This document shows positions 21,601 through 33,056 of a DNA stretch of 33,056 bases, piece after piece. Below the pieces are notes generated by a model, which was not told where the DNA came from, made no database searches, and saw nothing but the letters and a program-made list of their open reading frames with translations. Numbering within the stretch: the first letter of the stretch is position 1; every line of letters starts with the position of its first letter. This DNA comes from Entrophospora sp. SA101 (taxonomy: Eukaryota; Glomeromycota; Glomeromycetes; Entrophosporales; Entrophosporaceae), in contig CAUDNR010000646.1 in NCBI GenBank assembly GCA_958430865.1, positions 14,421-47,476 on the forward strand. The letters are read 5' to 3'. Made by a program: the position numbers and the translations under genes.

Positions 21601-21654
21601 TTTTAATATTATTAGCAAGAAATAGAATAATATACGTATAAATTTTAATGTCAT

Positions 21655-23323
21655 TAATCTTCCACTTGATATTAAGGGTAGAATATATATGTAACGTAAA
21701 TTTTATACAGTTAATGTTTAAATGTAGATCTTCAATTGATTGACCAATGAAATTTATTTGTGTGACATCATAATATTAGTAATTCACAAAAGGGATCTGC
21801 AAGTATATATGACGTCGTTAGAAAATGGGTTCGATTCATTTAATTGCACTTGTCACCAGACAATGAAGAACACCTTCAAAGACTATGAAACTTTCTTGTC
21901 CCAAATGATTACAACACAAACGTTCACTTCCTTTACTTGCCGGTGCTACAAAAATGATAACTGAATTGGGTATGTATGTGAAACCCATTATTCTGCAAGG
22001 TATTAGGCTATGGGATTTCAGTAGAACTTTATACTTGGAGTTGGCAAAACTATACCTTGCTTGAGCAGAGGGAGAAGACTAAATTGTTTCTTAAATAACA
22101 AGATTTGAAATTTCTTATTTGTATCCTCTTTTCTAATGCGATTGACTCGTTTTCTAGGCAGTCTGTGCTATATATATGAATCACAAGATTCAAGAGTTCA
22201 ATCATTTAACTTTATAATGGTTCTACTGAAACTAAATGAAATGTGAGAAGTAATGATGTGACTAGAAACTCTTAAGTTTAGGGCTTAGAGTAGGTTTTCT
22301 ACAGAAACTGTTTAGAAAATTCAAAAGGCTTAGGGCCATAGCATTGATTGAATATGGAACTAAAACATGGCTGTTGAGAAAAAGAATTGCAAATTCTAAT
22401 GAATTTGAAGTAGGAATGAATCCATGATACATTTTATTTGGAACCTGAACTCAAGCTGTAGATTATCCAAAGGATTTGCTCAGCTATCTCCAATGATCTT
22501 TTACTCGCAAAGCTTAGCAAAGTGAAAACTAGAAAACATCTTGCCTGCTGTTAATAATCAGGATTATTGTCCTGAGAATGTACAAAACTTATTTCACTAC
22601 CGAAATGGCGAATTCTGCATTTAGCCATGCTAAATTAGGGAGTTTTTTTCAGCCAAGTCGTGATCTCAGTAGCTTGTTTGTTTTCTAATGTTGTGGCAAA
22701 TTGTCTGTTAATAATATGGAAGAACCATGTGGCTACGGGTATTAAATAAGGGTTTATTGTAATCCTTTTTAATTTACTACGATTATTAAATATGTGAATC
22801 AATCAATTCTTCTAAATAATTCTGTTGGATTGCTAAGCCCATAATATATAATCTTTTAAGATTTATTTCATTGTTTTTAATAAAATTTGATAAATCTGAT
22901 CTAAATGGCCCATAATAAATTTTCTCATAGTTTCAATACTTGGAAGTATGATTGATTTTAAATTTTTATTTTATTAATAGCACCGTTAATTTGTGGTGGG
23001 GTGTTGACATTATGCCAATGTTTATTTAGTATAGAAGAATAAAGTGTATTATAATATATATTTAAATGTTTCAATAAAAGTTCAAGTGGCAAATTTCAGT
23101 TCAAACAATCATAATCGGGCGCTTATTTCATGGCACAAATGATATTTCTTTTGGAGGTAATTTTTATTATGAGAGCTAATGTTTATGAATAATAAAAACT
23201 TGGGCAATAGTCAATCTTAGAATACAAGGTATTCTCATCCAATCTGTTCCTTAATAACATAAAAAAAAATTTTTTATTATAGTTTACAAAAAAATATTTA
23301 AAATACAAGTTAAAAATTTTAAA
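21655..23323. other. 1.7 kb region without a recognisable gene
   Basis: No long or family-like frame on either strand. From about 21960 to 22760 the DNA is less AT-extreme and nearly free of homopolymer runs, unlike its surroundings, which could mark an old, fully decayed transposon. Further on it is ordinary AT-rich DNA up to the eIF3f stop. Confidence 0.4.
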
Positions 23324-24673
23324 TCATACAAGAAGTTGTAATTTTTCTGCAATTGCAAGTTGTGTACGTGTCAAATTTGCAAGATAGTCGACCATCAATA
23401 AATCCTAAAAATATTTTATCGTTTAGCAAAAAAATTCTTTTGTAAAATAAAACCATAAATGAAAACAAGATGAACCTGTAAATGGCTGTAGAACATTTTT
23501 TCAAATTCTTTTTTATCTATAGTTGGAACAACTGAAATTGAATCCATCAAAAATCTTCCGATTGTACTATTTGGCAGAACACTCCCATCCTATAAAAAAA
23601 GCATTCATTCATTTAATATATACAACTAACCGTTATATTATATATAATTGTTTTTTTAAAAAAAAAAGACATGCCAAAACTTTATTTGTATAATTTATAA
23701 TTCTTTCCAACATATCTTGTACAGATAATAAAGTCTTCTCAATATTATCCATGTCTGAAATTAAAGATGTTGAACGATTTACATCATCCTTGGCAGATGC
23801 AAGAAGATTAACTAAAAAAAAGTTTTTAAATATGGTAAATACACTGGGAAAAAGGAAAAAAATAATAATAATTCAAAAATTTAGTTTTTTGTTACATACG
23901 TCCACTTTTCTCGGCATCAAAATATTTAACGTCACATGGAACAGGTAAAAACAAACAATTTTCTGGTTTCGCTGAAATACCAATTGGTGCACTAAAAAAT
24001 AAATAAATAAAATGCTTGTTTAAAAAAAAAACCATATAAAATAATCATCACATACATGTATATATACACACGTATTTAGTTTATTTAGTTTATTACCTTA
24101 CATAGGTTTTGACGCCCAAGAGTTTTTCTTCATTTTTAATATCTGTGTCCATTGTCAAATGAATTGCTTGAAATGGTACTGACACTTCTTTTGAATAAAA
24201 ATCATGTATTAAGGCATTCCATTGATTAAGATTAGAACCTGTAGCATACCATCCAACAATAACTTCTTTTGCATTTACTTTTTTATGTAGCTCGAACATA
24301 TTTTGATGATATTCCATATCAACTGCTACCTATTTTTTATATTAAAAAAGCCACAACTTATTAATACATTATTTAAATTAACATAATGAAAAGCAAGCTT
24401 TTTTTTTACCTGATTAAGAGTTTCATTGTGTGGGACGGGAAAACAGTTGCGAACTTCTACTTCACTGCCATCCTCATTTCTTACTCCTAACAAGGTACCT
24501 ATAACCCTATGTTGTTCTCTTTGTCTTCTTAAATAATGATCGAGAATGGAAAAAAACACTACCGGATGCACTGAAACTGTAAAAGAACGACTTTGAGGAA
24601 CTATAAATCCTGGAGCCGATGATGTAGGTGGGAACGATAAATTTAAAGCTGAGGTTGCCGCGTCAATTGGCAT
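23324..24673 (-). CDS. EIF3F: Eukaryotic translation initiation factor 3 subunit F (eIF3f)
   Basis: Six exons on the minus strand (24410-24673, 24097-24329, 23900-23991, 23675-23811, 23476-23589, 23324-23404) encode 306 residues, within the usual fungal eIF3f size. After a Pro/Ser N-terminus, the MPN domain starts at FTVSVHPVVFFSILDHYLRR and runs through RVIGTLLGVRNEDGSEVEVR, CFPVPHNE and VIVGWYATGS. The JAMM metal-binding H-x-H is replaced (YATG), so this is a non-catalytic MPN domain, as expected for eIF3f. The C-terminal helical part includes DMDNIEKTLLSVQDMLERII and LVDYLANLTR-type residues (VDYLANLTRTQLAIAEKLQL). eIF3f is part of the eIF3 octamer that recruits the 40S subunit. The fourth intron appears to use a GC donor. 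It is divergent from GRWD1 with 132 bp between start codons. Confidence 0.93.
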
Positions 24674-24805
24674 TTTTATTTATTTTTTTATTAAAAAAAT
24701 TTTTTTTTTATATTTTTATATTTGATGGACAATTTTGATTATCCAATTATTATTAAAGATCGGATTATACATTTTTTTTGACAAAAAAAAATTCTGAAAT
24801 AAAAA
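24674..24805. promoter_or_regulatory. Short divergent promoter region of eIF3f and GRWD1
   Basis: Only 132 bp separate the two ATGs. It is almost entirely A/T with long poly-T and poly-A tracts on both sides, the type of nucleosome-excluding sequence often found in shared promoters of housekeeping genes. No specific factor site is claimed. Confidence 0.5.
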
Positions 24806-27130
<2,325 letters not shown>

Positions 27131-27339
27131 ACAAAAATATTTATTTTTATAAATATTAATATATATTTGTAAGATTACGTATTTAACTATGAAATAATAA
27201 AATAAAAAAATACAAAGAGCATTATATAAAGTGTACAAAATTGTGATACCGGTAGTTCATTATAGAAACAGAGAAGCAATCAAAGAATATAAATTTGTTT
27301 TTCTCTCCAAGCGTTATTTCAATTTGTTTCACTTTGACC

Positions 27340-27537
27340 TTAGCTGGGCTTTTTCTTATTTAATTTAACCATTTTCACATTAGTGGATATTTCCTTATTC
27401 TTATTTAAATATTTTAGTTGCTCTTTCAATTATCTTTTTTCCACTTGTTCATTTTCATAATTGTTTTCTAAATCTTTTATTTTATTATTTTTTTTCTCTG
27501 TCCTCTTATTTTCAAGATCGGTACCAATATAGAATTT
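27340..27537 (-). pseudogene. Coiled-coil gene remnant, right copy
   Basis: Mirror of 9073-9270, with the same internal stop. Here it lies between GRWD1 and the ALKBH8-like gene on the opposite strand. Unrecognised and possibly fortuitous. Confidence 0.25.
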
Positions 27538-27663
27538 CTAAAACAAAAAAATATGCTATTCAAAGCTAATCCTGATTTTCATTACCTACAATGCTATTGT
27601 TATTATTACTCTAGATGATCGTTACCGATTCAATAAAGAAAAATAGGTCAAGGATAATCGTGT

Positions 27664-29104
27664 ATGATGGATATTTTATATTTTATATTTGACGCAGCTT
27701 TGAGTAACATTAAACACATGTCTTCTGATAAAGCAGCCAGCTTATTAACACGTACAGAACAAAGACATTATAGAAAAAAAGAAGCAAAAAGAATTCAAGC
27801 TTATGAGATTATAGAAAAGTTTGAGAAATCTTCTTGTATTAATTTGTTTTCAAGCGAGGCTACAAAATATTTATGTTTGGTGAATGTTTGTTATGGTGGA
27901 GTTGGTGGAGTTACTTCTGAACAGTTGACAAAACTTTTTGAAAAATATGAAGGTTGGGTTGGAGTAAACTTAACTCATGGAAAGGTATTATGATTTTTTT
28001 TTTGAAGCAGTTGAGCAAAGGTTATTATTACTCATTTCTAAATAAATCAATAATTAATTAATCAATCAATCAATCAATCAATAACATGATGTAGCCATAT
28101 TCTTTTGTTATTTTTCAAACAGCTTTAGATGCATTTCATGCACGAGAATCACTTCATGATAAACAATGTGAAATTTTAAAAGGGAAAATAATATTTATTG
28201 AATTCGTTAATTTATCATATCAAAATTTCATTAATCAAATTAATCACAATAAAAATAAGAATCATGAGAAAATACCGGGATTAATATTGTTAGAGGAATT
28301 TATCTCGTTTGATTTAGAAAAAATTATAATAAATCACGTAAATTCAATTGACACTTGGATTCAAATTCAAAATCGTTTTGTGGTAAAGTGATAATATGTC
28401 TCTTCTTTAAAAAATTTTTTTTAGCAAATTCATTAATTATTGTCAATTAGTCAATTAATTAATTAATTCATATATATATATGTTTATTCATTCACACCAC
28501 ACACACCATATTTATATGTGAATATAGTCACACTATGGTTATAAATTTAATTATGACACAAACAAAGTTGATGAATTAAATTTAAAGTTTCCATATTACA
28601 TTAAATCACTACTGGAGAAATTAAAAAATTTGTATCCTTCATTAACAATACCAGATATGCAACAATTAACAATTCAAATTTATCCTGTTGGCACAGGAAT
28701 CCCACCTCATGTTGATAGTCACTCATCATTTGGTGATACAATTTTGTCATTTAGTTTGGGAAGTTCTATTATCATGGAATTTAAAAATTTTAAAACTGGT
28801 GAAGTTGTTAACGTTGATTTACCAAAAAGATCGTTAGCTATACTTCAAGATGATGCAAGATATTTGTGGAGTCATACTATAAGGTGGTGATTCGATTTTA
28901 TTTTATTAGCAAGAAAAAGAAGCTTCTTTTTTTTTCATTAAAGTTTTTATTTTTAATAATAGAGCAAGAAAAAGTGATTTACTGGATAATGGATTAATTA
29001 GAGAAAGGGATGAAAGAATATCGTTAACATTGAGAGCAATTAACACAACATCAAGTTGTAATTGCTCATTCCCTGAAATTTGTGACAATGATAAATTAAT
29101 TTGA
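27664..29104 (+). CDS. ALKBH8: ALKBH8-type tRNA wobble-uridine dioxygenase (RRM + AlkB), copy 2
   Basis: Exons 27664-27984, 28095-28382, 28528-28883 and 28963-29104 encode the same 368 residues as the left-arm copy: RRM (CLVNV ... PYSFVIF), AlkB core (HVDSHSSFG, SHTIR) and the Cys-rich end (CNCSFPEICD). It follows GRWD1 on the same strand, about 530 bp downstream, which seems to be the ancestral neighbourhood since GRWD1 is complete here. It converges on eEF2 with 185 bp between the stop codons. The alternative end HTIRW-stop, without the last intron, would drop the Cys cluster and is less likely. The identity of the two copies means neither is favoured as the functional one. Confidence 0.88.
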
Positions 29105-29289
29105 ACACGTGCACACTATAATTAAATTAATTCCTTTATTTTTTTTTTTTAATGTAAAATTTTAAAAATTATAAAAATTAATTTAAAATACAAATTTTTT
29201 TTTCTGGAAATTATTTTATAAATATATACTATTTTTTTTTTTGTTCAAGAGTTATTCGTCCAAGTGATATAATGCTGAATAATAATGTT

Positions 29290-32200
29290 TTACAATTTGT
29301 CCAAGTATTTATCTAAACTTGGAATTTCTTCAGAAAGACCTTTTCTTTTCCTTATGGTTTTAACAATATCAGCTATTTTTCCTGGTTCTAAAGGTGTTCC
29401 ATTCATAAGTTGCCTATTTTTTTAAAAAAAAAAATTTAGAATAATTATCATATTGTTAAATAAAATCACAGCGCAATAAATTTTTCAAAAAATACGTACC
29501 AATGTGAAAATACAGCTTGTGGGAAAGCCTGTCCACCAGTGTTTGAACGTAAATCTGCAGTAAAACCAAATGATTCATTTACCTATATAAAAACAAAAAA
29601 ATTATTATTACAATTATGAAAAATATTATATATATATATATATATATATATGCATACATCCAGCAATTAAATATTCACTAGTAATAAGATAACTTACTGG
29701 TAAATATGCTTTGACATTATATAATGGAGTACCAGGACGTTGTTCTTCAGCAAAGACATGACCACGTCTTCTATTTAATACACCATAGATACCACCCATT
29801 GCACCTTCTGGACATTGAATTTCGACAAGGAAAACAGGCTCCATAATACCGGGAGTAGCTGTTAAAACAGCAGCATAGAGGACACGACGACAAGTTGGAA
29901 TAATTTGACCACCACCACGATGAATGGCATCAGCATGTAGCACAACATCAAGTATATTGAAACGACATGATCTCATATTTTCCTCTGAACAAACACCTTC
30001 TTTTGTTGCCCATTGGAACGCAGCAATACATGAATCCTTGATTTCACTAAGGTATTGTACTCCCTTTGTTACATCAACTAATAAATTAGGACCAGTTGTT
30101 TCGGGACCAAAGCACCAAATCTTACGAGCATCAGTAACATCCCAACCATATTCTTCAGCAAGGACACGTGCACGTGCTTTGAAATCATCACGTGGTGTTA
30201 TTTTCCCACTTTCAATATCATTGGAGAGCTCTTCTTGCATAGGGAAAGCTTTCACATATAGACGATTGTGTTTATTTGGTGATTTTGATAAAGCAGTTAT
30301 TGATGATTCAGTTTGTACTGTTTCTCTGTATGATACAACGGGATCACCAGTTTTGATTGGAACCTGAGCATGATCTTCTTCCAAATCTTTTAAGCAAATT
30401 TCTAAATGTAATTCACCAGCACCAGCAATAATGTGTTCACCAGTATCAGCTGTATAACATTGAACACAGGGATCTGACTTTGAAAGACGTTTTAAGCCTT
30501 CGACCAATTTAGGTAAATCATTTGCATTTTTTACTTCAACGGCTACTTTGACGACAGGCGACACAGAAAATTTCATAACCTTTAAGTTGTGAGCAATTTC
30601 TGATGTGCTGATGGTACCTGATTTAAGTAAATATTGATCTACACCAACTAAACCGACTATGTTACCAGCTGGACAATCTTCAATTGGTTCGACATAACGA
30701 CCCATCATAAGAATTGTACGTTGAATTGATTTTAAAAATAAGTCTTCCTTTTTTCCAGGTACGTAATTAGGACCTTGGATACGAACTTTGAGTCCAGATT
30801 TTACGGTACCAGAAAACACACGACCAAAAGCATAGAAACGACCTTTATCAGAGGTAGGTACCATTTTAGACACGTACAACATTAGAGGTGCATTAGGATC
30901 ACATTCTTTTATTCCCATAGCGCACTCGTCGTCACTAGGACCTTCGTACAACATTTCAGCACGATATTTTTGAGCAGTTACAGGTGATGGCAAGTGAATT
31001 ACTATCATTTCCAGTAAAGCATCTGATGCAGGTAAGAATTTTCTCATTACAATTTTTAAAAGTGCTTTTCCTTCTAATTCTTTTTCTTCAACTTTTAAGG
31101 CAATTTCCAATTTTTCCAACATTTTGGTTGTCTCTTCTTTTTTGAAGTTCATGATGGCATCAAACAATTTAAATATAGGATCCAATACAAACATACAGAA
31201 AGCACGTTCAAGCTGTTTTCCCTCGGGAGTATTACCTTTAGTGGTCCATTTTTTTGTGGCAGGATTAAAAAAGTTTTCACCCCAAAGCTTTTGCATCATT
31301 TTTTCTTTATCAACACCGAATTTCTTTGAGTAACGCTCAGCAAATTGACGAAGGGTGAATCCCCAACCATGAAGACCGGAACCAAAAGCGACAGTACCCT
31401 TCTCAGGATATACTTGGATTTCACCAAGAGCTTTATCGTAATACGTTGAAATAATGACATTCACTGATTCTATTGTACGTTGAAAAGACTAAAAACAACG
31501 GAATTATAAACATAAAAATATGTGAATATAAAAATGTCAAGTACAAAAAAATAAAAATAAAAATAAAAATAAAAAAAAGCAAATAATCTTTTTTTATTTA
31601 ATAAAATAACTTACTGTATATAAATCTTCTTTTGTAAGTTGTAACTCTAATAAGGCACGATCTACCTTATTAATAATTACCACAGGTTTAATACGCTCAG
31701 CAAGAGCTTGACGTAATACAGTTTCAGTTTGTACGCAAACACCTTCAACACAATCCACCACCACTAAAGCACCATCAGTAACACGTAGAGCAGCAGTAAC
31801 CTCAGATGAAAAGTCAACATGCCCGGGGGAATCGATCAAATTAATCAAGAATTCATTACCTATATATTATAAATGAATTATGATTATGATGATTATGATT
31901 ATTATGATTATTATGATTATTATGATTATTATGATTATTATGATTATTATGATTAAAATATATTATAAAAGTATTTTTTTAATAAAATTATTAAAACATT
32001 ATTTCTAATAATGATTATTATTAATTAAATTTATATACCGTCTGTTTTTTGTTTGATGTCAGAAAGAGAATCTTTTGCTAATTCAAAGTACATTGAGATG
32101 GCAGTAGATTTAATGGTGATGCAACGTTCCTGCTCATCTGCTCTGGTGTCAGTAAATCTTGCTTCACCAGCTTTTGCCGAAGAAATAATACCAGCCTTTG

Positions 32201-32550
32201 ATACTAAAGAATCTGTTAAGGTGGATTTTCCATGGTCTACATGTGCAATAACTGACATGTTACGTACATTGGCAACATGGTTCATCTATATATACATTTA
32301 TATAATATACAATATATTTAAATATAGGAATATTCTTTTTTGACAAATGCTTAAATGCTTAAAAATTTTTTCCTTTAACAATATACTTACAAGCTCACGA
32401 ATTTGATCAACGGTAAAGTTTACCTAACATTTATTAAAGAATCAGAATATTAAATATTAGTACAAAAATTTTTCAGAAAAATTTGCCTCTTTAAAAAAAA
32501 AAAATTTTTTTTAATACAAATATAAAAAGTATAAATATAATTTTTACCAT
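29290..32550 (-). CDS. EEF2: Translation elongation factor 2 (eEF2), copy 2
   Basis: Exact mirror of copy 1. Minus-strand exons are 32548-32550 (ATG only), 32391-32423, 32039-32285, 31615-31859, 29698-31488, 29500-29582 and 29290-29413, giving the same 841-residue protein with all GTPase motifs and the diphthamide-site histidine. Introns, the (TA)n run and the hexanucleotide array are also the same as in copy 1. Upstream (32551-32845) lies AT-rich promoter DNA. If both copies are real they would double eEF2 dosage; if not, one is a duplicate placement by the assembler. Confidence 0.97.
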
Positions 32551-32845
32551 TTTGAGACGTCTTTTTAATTAAATCAATAAAATAACAATAAACGGAGAAG
32601 GAACTTGAAACAATTTATATTTATAGTGATAATATTGTTATTATTAAAGGTCGTCTTTATTATTAGAACAATTTTTCCCTGCTCTAATTTATTTAATATT
32701 CTAAAAAATTTTTATCAATATAAAAAATCAGTCGTTTCACAACTTAAAAAAAATTTTTTTTATACACCGCAGTATTTTTTTACGCCACATTAACTGCGAT
32801 TATGATCAAACCGTTTTTTATTAGCGAATATTATTACAAAAGGTA

Positions 32846-33056
32846 TTATTGTTCATAAGAGTTGGTGTCAAATGTTTGAAATGATAAAGCTTTAATATCT
32901 TTTATGATAGTAGAAATTTCTGATTTTTCTGAATAATACATCTCCAGCCTCAAGAATATTCCAGCAATACTAGATCTTTTAAATAATCTACACCTTTCCT
33001 ATGTCTTTCGATATAATTCCTTAATCAATCCAAGGCTACCATCACATTTGAATTTG
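32846..33056 (-). pseudogene. Decayed DDE-transposase-like fragment, right copy (runs off window)
   Basis: Mirror of 3554-3764: the frame with TKFKCDGSLGLIKELYRK, the same internal stop, then the Ser/Ile-rich tail. Its 5' part lies beyond the window end, so whether the repeat continues through the whole element cannot be seen. Confidence 0.45.

Noticed and set aside
21827..21837. gggttcgattc resembling a tRNA T-arm box
   Set aside because: No matching acceptor stem, D-arm or anticodon arm around it on this strand.

Overview
This window looks like nuclear DNA of an arbuscular mycorrhizal fungus (Glomeromycotina, Rhizophagus-like). It is very AT-rich, its genes carry many short GT-AG introns, it has an F-box protein of the type expanded in that lineage, and decayed DNA transposons lie between housekeeping genes. 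The organism is inferred from style and gene content, not from a database match.

Layout. 1-3.5 kb: a single-exon F-box gene, a faint spliced histone H3-like remnant on the minus strand, and AT-rich filler. 3554-9733: left arm of a very large inverted repeat holding complete eEF2 (+), a complete AlkB-homologue-8-type tRNA oxygenase (-), and an orphan last exon of a GRWD1/Rrb1 gene. 9.7-10.25 kb: the 3' part of a poly-Asn/Ser coiled-coil gene, cut by the repeat junction. 10.7-12.0 kb: a decayed pogo-like transposon running into a 10-N assembly gap (11998-12007). 13.2-17.6 kb: an eight-exon, multidomain transposase-like gene (DDE and SAP-like parts) with three in-frame stops. 17.8-19.0 kb: a topoisomerase IB fragment without the catalytic tyrosine. 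19.8-21.6 kb: a mitochondrial DUF1640/MCUR1-like gene and a peptidase-inhibitor-I78-like gene, convergent. 23.3-27.1 kb: eIF3f and the ribosome-assembly WD40 protein GRWD1/Rrb1, divergent. 26877-33056: right arm of the inverted repeat, with second copies of the tRNA oxygenase and eEF2.

The main structural feature is the inverted repeat. Position x in the left arm pairs with 36610-x in the right arm over at least 6180 bp. I saw no indel and no mismatch in any stretch compared, including microsatellites and introns. The inner junction is inside an AAT/ATT microsatellite: intron 8 of GRWD1 on the right, a coding poly-Asn tract on the left. GRWD1 is intact only on the right, so the right arm looks ancestral. 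A scaffold gap separates the arms, so an assembly artefact must be excluded before any biological reading.

Functional theme. The intact genes centre on translation: eEF2 (elongation), eIF3f (initiation), GRWD1/Rrb1 (uL3 chaperone in 60S assembly) and the ALKBH8-type enzyme (wobble-uridine modification). Exon coordinates were derived by hand from splice signals, reading-frame phase and family alignment.
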